A stretch of DNA of 64,000 bases from Gambelia wislizenii (GCA_030847615.1 JAUMIR010000011.1:37803001-37867000), one strand, 5' to 3'; counted from the stretch's first letter, positions 13,118 through 22,984 are shown. Notes: generated by a model not told the origin, from the letters alone. A program made the numbers and translations.

Positions 13118-16100
13118 AGCGCTCCCTTTCTGAAGGAAGGGTTGCGTGAGCCAGGAATGCATGCTATGAAGGAGTTATTTATACTAAGCATCAGCACAGC
13201 TGGGTGACAAAGAACTGAAGCCCAGTCTTGAAAATTTTTCAAGGGACACTCGGTCTTGAACAGCAGCCTGGCCGAGAGTCCAAGCCCAGGCTCGTGCCTT
13301 TCCAAGAAATTGCTGAGAACATTTACAAAGGGGGCAGGGAGTAGCCTTTCTTGGAAGTGCTGAAACAAAGTGAGCTGAAGGGTCAAGCTCAAGGGGAGGG
13401 GCAGCAAAGAAGAGCAGAGAGGTGGGGGAAATCTTCATTATCTCTCCCTCGCCCCAGCTCTAATACTTGTTCATTCCCGCCTTCAGGTACTCTCCAAGAT
13501 ATGAATTCAGCAGGCTAATAAGACCCAGGTCTGCCCAGGCAAGACAGATTATTCAAAGGAAATCTGTAGGACAGAACTTTATGGGACACAACAATGGTCC
13601 ACCACCATCACCACCCTCAACATCCCTATTGCTAAAGTTGCATTTTCGAAAACCATCTGCGAGAGAGGAAAAATTGTCCAAAAGCTCTGAGAGCTATTTC
13701 AAGCCCCAGGAGAAAACTGTTCGCTTGTCATCTGTTCCTGATTTCTGGCAAGAGCAGCAAAAGAGTTCCCTAAACCAGCAATGCTAGCAGCTGCAGATGG
13801 GGTGATCCTCTGCAAACTGGTTTGCCCTTGGAATGCAGTTACAGTGTGGGTATCTGGGACATTGCAGGGTAATCAGGGCAGTGAGGTGACAAGAGGAAAA
13901 AGCAGGTGGAACCAATCCCAGCTTTCTGTACAGAGACACACCCTGTAGAAGTCAACCTTTCCAGTACCTGCAAAGGAAGACCAAATCAAATCTGCCAGCC
14001 TTGAAATGTGTGGCAAAAGCCTGTGCAAGGGTTAAGACCTAGGAACTCTGGCATCCATTCCCACAAACAAGGGTCAAAGCCAAGCAGCCTTCTCAACACC
14101 CAGTAGTCCAGCAGGGTCAGAGGGGGACCTGCAATCTTCTACATGTTGTTGAACTCTTGTCCCTATCAGCTCCAGCCAGCCTAGCCAATGGTAAGCTGTG
14201 ATAGGAGCAGTAGTTCATCAACATCTGGAGAACCAAAGATTATCTTCTCCCACTGCAAGGCAACTTGGAGAAGGCTCACTGGCTGTCTCTTCACACACAC
14301 ACCCCTTGCATCCACATCCTTTATGGCCGGCCAACTCTTTTCCCTAATCACAAACTCCCTCTGTAACCACAAATCTCAGCTGCTCCATCTGGCAGTATAA
14401 AGAGCTGAAAGAAAGAAATGCCCATCAAGTCTAAACCCCTGCTGAGACAGGCAGGCCCACCACTCACCACAACCCACCAATCAGTCTAAGGCATGCCCTT
14501 CAAGCCACAAGACTCCAAACTCCAAAGCCTTCCTTCGTAATCAGCCACAGGTGCCAGTTGAATGTGAAAAACTTGTGTTCTCATGCTGTTACCCTGGACA
14601 TACTCAGATTCTCTTTTTCCTTACCAAAGCAGTTCTAAGACATTAAAAAAACAAACAAACCAGGACCTGAGCCTTAGGTCAAGCTAAGCTCCACCCCTGG
14701 TTTGATGGCCACAAGAAGTGGCCATCAGTCTGGGAGCTAAAGATTTCCTGGCACACCCCATGACCCAGAGGTTTGCAGCTTATGTCCTGATGGGTAGAAA
14801 AGTTCTGCACTTATTACATATGTATGTGCCTTTAAGTTATCTGTCCACTTATGGCAACTCCATTAATTTCATAGTGTTTTCTTAGGCAAGGAATTTTCCG
14901 AGGTGGTTTTGCCAGGTCGTTCTTCTGAAATAGAGCCTTACAGCATCTGGTATTTGTTGGTGGTCTCCCATTCAAGTACTAATCAGGGTTGACCTAGCTT
15001 AGCTTCAAAGATCAGACAGGTTCTGGTGCCTTTAGAATATTTTTTTTTTCAGTGCTAAAATACACAGGAGACAAAAAGAATAACCAAGCAGCCGAGTCAG
15101 CTTTGGTTTTTCATTAAACCTTTCCACAGGGTTGGTTGGTGTGTGTGTGTGCACCCGCTCACCCATGTGTGCATGTGTGTTTTAAGTGACTGGGTTAAGG
15201 CTCTGTTAAGGCTTTGTACCACTGAGAAATGCTTTTAGTATGCTGGTAAGAAACCTGCAAGATGATGTAGCAAGCAAGAATAAATGCAGTAGGGGGAAGA
15301 AGGAGGAGGAAGAAAACACATAGAAGCTATGCTTCCTACAACTCATGAATGGCCTGGTCTAAATCTCAGCTCAGCCACACTTGATGGGAAACATGTTCTC
15401 TCCCAAGCTTATACCACAGTACCACCTGCAATACCACAGGGTTCTTGAACCTGGAAAATGTACTTTTAGGGGCTAAAACTGCCACAATCCTCCAGGTAAG
15501 CATGGCCCACGCTGAGCCCTGCTTCATACTATGCCCAGTCCAGTGGCCACAACAGCAGGAAGGACTATTGGAGAGGTAGTGTTTAAAAATACCCTATTCT
15601 AGACTCTGAAGGGAATGACATTCAGTGACTGTCATGAAGGACTGTTGTAATGATTCCTGAAAAAAGGAGATGTGAAGCACCATGAATATGTAGTGGTTTG
15701 AGTGTTGAACTATAACTCTGGAGACCAGGATTTGAATCCCTGCTCAGCCATGAAAACCCACTGGGTGACCCTGGGCAAGTCACATACTCTTGGCCTCAGA
15801 AAACTCCATGATAGGTTTGTCTCAGGGTTGTCATAACTTGGAAATGACCTGAAGGTACACATCATGAAGATACATACTGATTTGAGTTTTTTTACAATTA
15901 AACACCGATTTACCCACAGAGATATCAACAAACACTATGCTACCTTGCAGAGGTACTGTAATGACAATTCCTACAAGAGAGCAGGTAAGGCTCTCTGAAG
16001 ATGCCAACACAGACAGAGTTTGGAAATTTTACCTTTTGGCACTAAACCTCCCAGAATCACCCAGCTAGCATGGCTATGACAACTGGGAAGACAGAGAGCA

Positions 16101-18912
16101 TCTATCTGCTGTAGTGCAGAGGAAGTTTGTTTTCTCAGGTGTCTGAGATGTATTTACACATTTTGTTTCCCTATAGCTGAGCACCATCTGTTGTCGCCAG
16201 TCCCAGGAGTCACTCTGCTGACAGCCAGTTTTAGCTAAATGCTACTGGATTTGGCCCAAGGACCAAACTGTCAGTCGGGCAAAGGAAACTGTCAGGTTTA
16301 GCAAACAAGTTGAGGCAAAGCCAAATTAAAATGGTTGGGCCCTACAGCATTCCCCCAAAACAGCCCCCTCCTTTTGGTGCTCAAATGCGAGCTCCCTGGG
16401 TGTGTGGGTGACAGACAATGCCAATGAGCCACCAGCTTCTTCACTTGCCCTACAGTTGAAAAATGAGGCCAGGGTGGGCTGTAAGCATACCAACCCTTGG
16501 GCAAGGCACAGAACTTTAGGAATGAAAGGTACCACCAAAGATTGTCTAATCCAAATGTTTGTAAATCTTCTTCCCAGAAACACTTCCCTCTTGACAGCAT
16601 TCTTGCATTCCATATGTATATAGGAAACCGCACCCTCACAAGCCTGTAAAAATCCCTCAGAATCTTTGCTGTCATTACATCCCTAATAATCCAACCCTGA
16701 CCCCTTTGTTCCCATTACATCCTTGACAATCCAGTCCTGGACTCATGGAGTTCTCGCTCCCTCCACACCATGGATAACCCAAGCCCTGGCAGCCCTTCAT
16801 AACCCAGGTTCTGGATTCCTGGAGCATTTGCTCCCCTTGAGAATCCTGCCCCAAACTTGTGGTGCATTTGCTCTCATTCTATCACAGATTAATCCAGCCA
16901 TGAACCTTTTGCTCCCATTACAACCTGAGAGTCCAGTCCTAGCCCATCTGTCCCCACTGCATTCTTGATAATCCAGCCCTGGGCTCCTGGAGCCTTTGCT
17001 CCCATTGCACCACTGATAACCCAAGCCCTGGCATGCTTCATAACCCTTGTTCTGCACACTCAGTTCTGACCTCCTGGAGCATTTGCTCCAATTGCACCCT
17101 TGAGAATCCAGCCCTACACATTTGCTCCCGTTAGGTCACTGATTAATCCAGACCTGAACCCCTGAAGCCTTTGCTCCCAGGGCAGTCAGAGAATCCAGCC
17201 CTGGCCCATATGTTCCTGTTGCACGCTGGATAATCCAGCCCTGATCTCCTGGAGTGTTTGCTCCCATTGCACCCTTGAGATTCCAGCTCTAAACCTCTGA
17301 AGCATTTGCTGCTCATTAGGCCGCTGATTAATTCTGACCTGAACCCCTGAAGCCTTTGCTCCCATGGCAGCCAGAAAATCCAGCCCTGGCCCATATGTCC
17401 CCACTGCAGTCTTGATAACGCAGCCCTGGGCTCCTGGAGCCTTTGCTCCCATTGCACCACTGATAACCCAAGCCCTGGCAGGCTTCACAACCCTTGTTCT
17501 GCACACTCGGTTCTGGATTCTGAACCCCTGAAGCCTTTGCTCCCATTGCACCCTTGAGAGTCCAGCCCTGGCCCATCTGTCCCCACTGCATTCTTGATAA
17601 TTCAGCCCTGGGCTCCTGAAGAAGCCTTTGCTCCCACTGCACCACTGATAACCCAAGCCCTGGCTGGCATGCTTCACAACCCTTGTTTCTGAACTCCAAA
17701 AGCCTTTGCTCCTATTGCATCCTCAAAACCCAGCCCTGGCCCATATGCTCCTGTTGCTCCCTGGATAATCTGGCCCTGGCCCATTTGCTCCCATTAGGTC
17801 CCGGGTTAATCCAGACCTGAACCCCTGAAGCCTTTGCCCTGGCCCATATGTTCCTGTTGCACCCTGGATAATCCGGCCCTAGACCATTTGCTCCCATTAA
17901 GTCCCGGGTTAATCCAGACCTGAACCCCTGAAGCCTTTGCTCCTATTGCATCCTCAGAACCCAGCCCTGGCCCATATGCTCCTGTTGCTCCCTGGATAAT
18001 CCGGCCCTAGACCATTTGCTCCCATTAGTCCCGGGTTAATCCAGACCTGAACCCCTGAAGCCTTTGCTCCTACTGCATCCTCAGAACCCAGCCCTGGCCC
18101 ATATGTTCCTGTTGCACCCTGGATAATCCAGTGCTGTGCTCCTGAAGAACCCTTTGCTCCCATTGCACCACTGATAACCCAAGCCCTGGTAGGCTTCATA
18201 ACCCTTATTTCTGAACCCCTGAAGCCTTCGCTCCCATGGCATCCTCGGAACCCAGCCCTGGCCCCGATGTTGCTGCGGCAGCCTGGCTCCTCCGGCCCTG
18301 GCTCCTCCTCTGCTCCCAGGGGCCCTTTAACGAAGCCACCCTGGGCCAGTAACACCCACGAAGCGCCCACCGCCTCACCTTCCACCCGGCGGAGCTGTTG
18401 CTGTCGCCCTTGTCGCGGAAGTAGGGCACGGAGCGGACCATCCACTCGTAGATCTGGGCCAGCGTCAGCCGCTTGTCCGGGGCGCTCTCGATGGCCTGGC
18501 TGATCAGGTCGGCGTACGACTGGCTGCCCCACGCGTTACGGCGGGCCCCGCCCGAGCTGCTGCCGCCGCCGCCACTCCCGCCCCCGCCGCCGCCGGGGCT
18601 TTTGCGAGGCCCGAGACCACCGCCGCCGCCGCCCGGGCTGGCCCCTACCGCCACCGCCGCCGCCGCTACGCCAGGCCCAGGCTCTTCGGGGCTGCCTAGG
18701 CCGCCGCCGCCGCTGCTACTCCCGCCAGGCTCGGGCTCTGCCGCCGCGGCCGCCGCCGCTTCGGGCCGGGGCAGCGGCCAAGTGCAGGAGCGCGGGCGGC
18801 TCTGAGGGGGGAACTCCGGGTCCAAGGGCGGCGAGGAGGAGGAGGACGGCGAGGAGGAGGACGGCGGCGCCGGGACGCTGCCGCTGCCGCTACTCTCGGC
18901 CGGCTCCGCCAT
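1..18912 (-). CDS. FOXO4: FOXO4, forkhead box O transcription factor (3' end cut by window edge)
   Basis: Forkhead transcription factor of the FOXO class. In the family it binds DAF-16-type sites (GTAAACA) in the nucleus and is exported when AKT phosphorylates three sites. The gene is on the minus strand: exon 1 is 18379-18912 (178 codons) and exon 2 is 1-1026 (342 codons visible, open to the window edge), spliced GWK|NSIRHN exactly as in other FOXO genes. All three AKT sites are visible: RPRSCTW (Thr44), RRRAAS (Ser224) and RPRTSS (about Ser290). The forkhead domain begins at RRNAWG (residue 124) and ends near residue 220. The acidic C-terminal transactivation segment lies outside the window. 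FOXO4 is chosen over FOXO1 or FOXO3 because SNX12 and SLC7A3 lie beside it, as on mammalian Xq13.1. The N-terminus is unusually rich in Gly, Ser and Ala homopolymers. Confidence 0.93.
3986..4040. repeat. (TC)n(AC)n microsatellite
   Basis: About 13 TC units followed by 14 AC units. Confidence 0.95.
6205..6385 (+). mobile_element. 5S-rRNA-headed SINE
   Basis: GTCTGATCTTGGAAGCTAAG, CAGGGTC and GTACTTGGATGAGAGACCAT are the internal promoter half of 5S rRNA. They are followed by the SINE body with GCAAAACCACCTCTGAGTAT. It is not a functional 5S gene. Confidence 0.85.
7285..7325 (-). mobile_element. very short CR1 3' tip
   Basis: Only the repeated AATCATAG tract and TTGTAGAGTTGGAATGG remain from a strongly 5'-truncated CR1. 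Confidence 0.65.
8577..9044. mobile_element. Tigger-like MITE split by a LINE 3' end
   Basis: The terminal inverted repeats are CAGTGAGCCCTTGGTATCTG on the left and the complement of CAGTCAGCCCTCCTTATCTA on the right, flanked by TA on both sides (8575-8576 and 9045-9046), the target duplication of pogo/Tigger elements. The centre is interrupted by a separate 236-bp insertion. Confidence 0.7.
8663..8898 (-). mobile_element. 5'-truncated LINE 3' end, minus strand, with (GA)n tail
   Basis: Flanked by an exact 7-bp duplication, TACATAC (8656-8662 and 8899-8905). On the minus strand it encodes the end of a LINE protein, with [18 protein letters not shown] and a stop, then a hairpin-like sequence and a (GA)n tail that forms the CT microsatellite at 8663-8695. 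Confidence 0.75.
9322..9596 (+). mobile_element. CR1-type LINE 3' end
   Basis: 5'-truncated CR1: GAGGAACTTTTTGACCGTAA, GGCTGGATGGCCATCTGTCG, TGGATGGCCCTCGTGGTCTC and the terminal ATTCTATGATTCT of CR1. Confidence 0.85.
10593..10805 (-). mobile_element. CR1-type LINE 3' end
   Basis: Reverse CR1 3' end beginning with a triplicated AATCATAG tract (10593-10620), then CAGAGTTGGAAGAGACCACA and GCCATCCAGTCCAACCC. Confidence 0.85.
13077..13113. repeat. (TC)n microsatellite
   Basis: An uninterrupted TC run of about 18 units in FOXO4 intron 1. Confidence 0.95.
14820..15045 (-). mobile_element. 5S-rRNA-headed SINE, reverse
   Basis: GGTGGTCTCCCATTCAAGTA, CTTAGCTTCAAAGATCAGAC (reverse 5S head) and GAGGTGGTTTTGCCAGGTC with ACTTATGGCAACTCC (body and tail). 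Confidence 0.85.
15685..15865 (+). mobile_element. Sauria-type tRNA-derived SINE
   Basis: GTAGTGGTTTGAGTGTTGAA (A-box-bearing tRNA head), TTTGAATCCCTGCTCAGCC (B box), GACCCTGGGCAAGTCAC and the diverged TTGGAAATGACCTGAAGG tail. Confidence 0.8.
16690..18300. repeat. minisatellite in FOXO4 intron 1, next to exon 1
   Basis: This is an irregular tandem array of roughly 45-bp units sharing blocks such as TTTGCTCCCATTGCACC, ATAATCCAGCCCTGG and CCCCTGAAGCCTTTGCTCC, arranged in longer composite repeats of about 100-185 bp. Open frames across it encode a repeating [14 protein letters not shown] peptide because the units are similar and stop-poor. This is not a gene. The last recognisable unit ends about 80 bp from the FOXO4 exon 1 splice donor. 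Confidence 0.9.
18379..18912 (-). CDS. FOXO4: FOXO4 coding exon 1
   Basis: The ATG at 18910-18912 has A at -3 and G at +4, a strong Kozak context, and the product opens MAEPAESS, like FOXO1 and FOXO3 (MAEAP). The reading frame stays open upstream but has no in-frame ATG, so this start is well supported. Encoded in order are a Ser/Pro-rich leader, the first AKT/14-3-3 motif (residues 39-45), Ala, Gly and Ser homopolymer runs (51-122), and the first half of the forkhead domain up to SNSSAGWK. The exon ends AAG|GTGAGG at 18379. Confidence 0.95.
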
Positions 18913-18938
18913 AATGGCGCCGCTTGCGAGGCCTTTCC

Positions 18939-18983
18939 TCAGCAGCAGCTGCTCCGTTGCCACCGCCGCCGCCGCCGCCACAT
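18939..18983 (-). CDS. possible upstream ORF in FOXO4 5' leader
   Basis: A 14-codon reading frame, [14 protein letters not shown] plus TGA, starts at an ATG out of frame with FOXO4 and stops 26 bases before the FOXO4 start. It lies in CGG-repeat DNA. It would matter for translation only if the transcript starts upstream of 18983, which the sequence cannot show. A chance ORF is quite possible. Confidence 0.25.
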   Translation of the reverse strand: MWRRRRRWQRSSCC

Positions 18984-19274
18984 CACCGCCTCAGGGCGGC
19001 GCGGAGCGAAACTCCCCCCTGCGAAGAATGGTACGGCCCAAACGCCCTCACGACGACGACGATGACGAGACGAATCTCGCCCGGCCCTTAATGGTTTCGC
19101 CCGGGCCTAGTCGGCCGCGCGCGCAGGGGGACTCTCCCACCCTCTCTCTCGGTCTCTGTGGAACCGGGCCTGCTTCGGCCGACTTTTTCTTTTTTCTCTC
19201 TCTCTCACGACCGCCGCCGCCTCAGCCAAAGCCTACTGAGCCCGCCTCAGCGGCGCTCTGTTTACCATAGGCTT

Positions 19275-19452
19275 CTGAGGAAAGGGAGGATCTGCGCCTG
19301 CGCGCGCCCCGATGCACCTCGGGAGGCGTAGTCTCTCTTTCGACCTCGGCGGACAGTTTATTTGCCTCAAGTTTCGGAGGGGAGGGGTGGGTCTGCGCCT
19401 GCGCGCTGCTGTGCACTTTGGGAGGAGTAGTCCCTCTTTTGGCCTGAGCGGG
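19275..19452. repeat. tandem promoter duplication, 101-bp period
   Basis: Two diverged copies, about 19275-19350 and 19376-19452, share in order: a G/A-rich lead, the identical TCTGCGCCTGCGCGC, a TGCAC block, GGGAGG-GTAGTC, a CTCTTT run, and a G-rich end. The identical 15-mers start at 19291 and 19392. A weaker third TACAACTCCC motif follows at about 19485. Confidence 0.75.
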
Positions 19453-19849
19453 TGAGAAGCAGGGATGTGCTCCGAAGAGGAAATACAACTCCCATAAGGC
19501 CTCGCGCGAACTACCCTACTGCCGGCCGTCCTCCGAGCCATTATATAAGCAACTAGCCAATCCGCTTCGTCCAAAACAAGCTGTGCTAGGCGGCGCTGCG
19601 CTCCCACTAGAGGGGCTGTTCTGCTCGCGAGTCACTACGCCCTCCGCGCACCTTAGGGCTTTGCAAGGGCTGTTCTGTTTACCGCCCCCACTCCCCCCGT
19701 CGTAGTTGTTGCTGCTTTTTCACCATTAACGACCGACCTCTCCATCCATTATCAGAGCATTAATTAGCCAGTTGTGCAATGGGTGAAATCTACATAAACT
19801 TGCTTTAGGATTGGTTAAAAAAAAACTGCATAGCAGATTAGCCAGAAGA

Positions 19850-20052
19850 ATAACAGATGGCCAACTCCACACTGCATAAATAATCCAGTTTGAAACTAGA
19901 TTATTTGCCATGGCTCCTCCTTCCTATGGAGTCCTGGGATTTGTAGTTTGGTAGGGCACCAGCACACTTTGGCAGAGAAGGCTAAAGAGCTTGTAAAACT
20001 ACAGATCCCAGGATTCCATAGGAAGGAGGAGCCATGGCAAATAATCTAGTGG
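19850..20052. mobile_element. MITE with long inverted arms
   Basis: The arms 19895-19949 and 19996-20050 are reverse complements with only 2 mismatches over 55 bp, sharing ACTAGATTATTTGCCATGGC. A second, older copy is at 34262-34492. Confidence 0.8.
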
Positions 20053-20584
20053 ATTGAATGGCAATGTGCAGGCCAAGCCAGCCAGCTTTGCCTTGGCTCC
20101 TCTCATTTTGCCACTCCACTGCAGGGAGGACGTGGACCAAGCAACTTTCAAGCCTTTGCAGACCCTCTGGATTAATATATTGATTGCACTAACAATATAT
20201 TGCACTGCTACTAAAAGAGCTGGGCTACCTCCTTACTTGCTTCTGAGCAAAATTAAATCATATTTATTTAATTAATGTGTGTCCTGCCTTTCTCCCAATA
20301 TGGGACTTACATTATAAGCTAAAATATACATAAGACAATATATAATACAGAAGTTTTAAAGCTATTAAATGAACACTCTGGTCAAAACTGTAATTTAAAG
20401 CAGTTAAAAATACATTCAAACCATGGCTTTTTTAAAAAAGAAGGCACAGTACAGCCCATTAAAAAAAAAATTCTTTTTGCTCCACCATTTAAAAGCTGAA
20501 GCCTTGTTTAAATGAGGCAAAAAGAGAGCAGAGGGAGTCAAAATGAGCTTCCCTCAAAAGGGAGTTCCCTATAGTCAAAACTGT

Positions 20585-20740
20585 GCATAGAATAATAGAA
20601 TTGGAAGGGCCCCCAAAGGTCATCAAGTCCAACTCTCTGCCAGTGCAAGAATCCGCCACTAAAGCATCTCTGACAGGCAATCGTGCAACCTTGGCTGAAA
20701 CATCTTGAATGAAAGAGAGTCCATCGCCTTTTGAAATAAC
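20585..20740 (-). mobile_element. CR1-type LINE 3' fragment
   Basis: AATAATAGAATTGGAAGGGC, TCATCAAGTCCAACTC and the diverged region that normally follows, in reverse orientation. Confidence 0.65.
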
Positions 20741-20837
20741 CTGTCTCATGATGAAACAGCTCTTTTAGTCTGGAATAGCCTGGGTGTGGCCATCAGGTTG
20801 TCTCCATTGCAGGAGACCCTGTGCCCTGCTGCACGGA

Positions 20838-21080
20838 AGAATGTTGTTGTTGTTGTTGTTGTTGTGTGCCTTCAAGTTGTTTCCAACTTATGGAGATGTA
20901 ATCACAGGGCTTTCCTGGAAAGATAAGTTTTGGGGGGGGTGCCTTTGCCAACCTCTGAGGCTGAGAGAGTGTGACTTGCCCAAGGTCACCCAGTAGGTTT
21001 CCATGGCGGAACAGGAATTCGAACCCTGGTCTCCAGAGTCCTAGTCCAACACTCAAACCACTACACCATGCTGGCTCTAG
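20838..21080 (-). mobile_element. Sauria-type SINE, reverse
   Basis: GTTGTTGTTGTTG tail, CAAGTTGTTTCCAACTTATG, GACTTGCCCAAGGTCACCC, ATTCGAACCCTGGTCTCC and ACCACTACACCATGCTGGC. Confidence 0.85.
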
Positions 21081-21090
21081 TAGTACTACT

Positions 21091-21676
21091 CTCTCTGGCT
21101 TTTCTTCGCAAACGAAGATTTAGGAAGGACTCATCCTGTGCTTTCTGCAAGCGCGCTGATGACTAAAAAGGCCAATCCGAGATAAACAAGTCCAGTTGCA
21201 GAAAGCACAGCAGAAGGTCTCCTTGGGTGATGTTTCCAGGTTGTGATTCTTTCTGCGTTGTCGTTTCTCTTCAAGACTTGTTTGCCTTGAGTTCTCAAAT
21301 AAGGCTGCCGCATTGTGGATAGTGCGTCTCCATCCTCCCAATGTGAGGCCAGGGCGGACTGTGGTTGGTGATCAATTCGGCCGAGCCTGAGATGTTGTTT
21401 CAGGGAGTCCTTGTATCGCTTTTTTGGAGCGCCCCTCTTACTCTGACCCGTGGTGAGTTCACCGTAGAGTACTATTTTTGGGAGGCGATGGTCCTCCATC
21501 CTAGAAACGTGCCCTGCCCAGCGCAGGGCACGTTTATAACAAATAATTATATAACAAATAATAATATCAAGAGTGTAGTGGCAGCTTATGACTTTCCTAT
21601 CTTCTCCAGGTTTTAGTCTGAATTTTGAGGTAGTGCTCCAAGGTGCTGACACCTGTCCCCAAAATAAGCCCAGCAC
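21091..21676 (-). mobile_element. LINE ORF2 C-terminal fragment, minus strand
   Basis: A decayed frame with LRWAGHVSRMEDHRLPK, SKRGAPKKRYKDSLK and, after a shift, [19 protein letters not shown], the Cys/His knuckle seen at the C-terminus of several non-LTR retrotransposon polyproteins. TAA (21120-21122) is followed after one base by a perfect hairpin (21103-21118) and a short GA tail. The LINE clade was not assigned. Confidence 0.75.
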
Positions 21677-21759
21677 CTTGGATAGCTCCCGGAAGGTTCA
21701 GAGTACAAGCTGGAGCAGATTCACCATCCCTACTTTTGTATGCCATGAATTTTTTTTTA

Positions 21760-21803
21760 GCTTCCTGAATCTTCGTTTGCGAAGAAAAGCCAGAGAGAGA
21801 GAT
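21760..21803 (+). mobile_element. minimal LINE 3' end, plus strand
   Basis: Only the last 44 bases of the same LINE: CTTCCTGA, hairpin TCTTCGTTTGCGAAGA (21770-21785), AAAGCC and a GA tail. It lies about 80 bp beyond the oppositely oriented copy. Confidence 0.7.
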
Positions 21804-22370
21804 GTTTAACTGTTGTAAGACTCCTTGAGTGCCAAACTGGGGGAAAGGTGGGGTATAAATAAATAAATAAATAAATCTAATAACAATAATTTTTTAAAAA
21901 TCATCATCATCTGCTGTTTTGTCTTGCCATTTTGTCTGTTTCATGACCATTAGAATAACCCCGCAGCTGCTAGTAAACAGGATTCCAGCCAATATCTTCC
22001 AACAGAGCTAAAACTTTCAATATGAAGAAGTGTATCAGTTCTATAAATAAATACATAATTTCTTAAAAGCTCCCCTTATGGAAACATCCTGAGCTACTGC
22101 TTTGAGAATTTATTTCAGTCTTTCTACAGTAATTTTCAGAGGATGCTGCCCTCTCCTGAGGAGCAGCTAACCTTGCAACTTCTTAACCATCCTCATTATA
22201 AGCCTTTGGAGGATTTTTTTTCTTTTTAAAAACAATTCTTTAATTCAAGTTCAATGTACATTACATATATTGTGCTTTTGTATGCTTTCGCCTCAATGCA
22301 TTTGCTTTAATTTCTTCCCCCCCCCCCCACTTTTTTCTCATAATTTACCACACAAGCATTCCATGACTTA

Positions 22371-22526
22371 AACATAAATCTCATAATACAAACAACATAT
22401 ATTGTATACCATGAACTGTGAATTTTCCTCCTTCTATTGTACTTATTTAACATAAATCTCATAGTACAAACAACATATATTGTATACCATGAACTGTGAA
22501 TTTTCCTCCTTCTATTGTACTTGATT
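22371..22526. repeat. 78-bp tandem duplication
   Basis: Two nearly identical copies start at 22371 and 22449 (AACATAAATCTCATARTACA onward to TTCTATTGTACTT), differing at very few bases. Confidence 0.9.
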
Positions 22527-22984
22527 AAAAAAAAATCCTTTAACAAGCTTAGAGTCAATTTTTGGAGGTATTTTTAAAGGAAAAGAGGGGTATAAAAGGT
22601 TCCTTCAAATAATTTCAAAATGGAAAGCCATTAAAAGTTTAAATTGAATTTTCAAAGAAGGAGGGGGGAAAAGGGAAATGGCTGAATGCATAGGATATAT
22701 GCAGGGCCAAGAAACAGGTGTATTAATACAAGGTCACCATATTTCTGGAAATGCTTTTTATCTTGACTCTGAAGTGTTTAAACTGTAATATAGTAAAATA
22801 AGGTGCATCACAATAAGGGTGGCCCACAAATGCATGGGGGTAAAAAATGCATTCCATACAGGAACACCCCCTGTGTATTTTTCAGCAGAATGGTCTTATT
22901 CCGATAAAAAATTCCTAAAAATTCCTGTTTCCCTTCGCAAGGCGGGAGCCATGCCATTTACTCCCGAGTAAACCCAAAGGTTGC

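Larger units (their letters stand above)
1027..18378 (-). other. FOXO4: FOXO4 intron 1, repeat-rich
   Basis: This 17.4 kb intron lies between two securely identified exons. I found no other coding exon in it. It holds CR1 3' fragments, 5S-headed and tRNA-derived SINEs, a Tigger-like MITE with a nested LINE tail, TC/AC, CT and poly-T microsatellites, and a minisatellite at the exon 1 end; these are listed separately. The remaining stretches (for example 1100-3900, 4200-6200, 6500-7250 and 11000-12700) show only AT-rich, stop-rich DNA and old repeat debris. Confidence 0.85.
18200..19700. promoter_or_regulatory. FOXO4: FOXO4 CpG-island promoter region
   Basis: The region is very GC- and CpG-rich from the end of the minisatellite through exon 1 to about 19700, then drops sharply to AT-rich DNA. 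It contains two GCGCAGGCGCA-type NRF1-like sites on the minus strand (19291-19305 and 19392-19406, read as TCTGCGCCTGCGCGC on the plus strand). Each is followed by a GGAGG-GTAGTC block resembling the ACTACAATTCCC class of promoter motif. The transcription start was not located. No divergent gene is visible on the other side. Confidence 0.7.

Noticed and set aside
16298..16675. 125-codon minus-strand frame upstream of the minisatellite
   Set aside because: No domain, no splice signals and overlapping equally long frames on both strands; a chance ORF.
17186..17699. Long minus-strand open frames with repeated GSKG peptides
   Set aside because: They run through a minisatellite; the similarity comes from DNA repeat units, with no conserved domain, start context or splice support.
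21131..21676. A 181-codon minus-strand frame that looks like a gene
   Set aside because: It encodes the C-terminus of a LINE polyprotein with a frame break and matches another LINE copy at 8663-8898.
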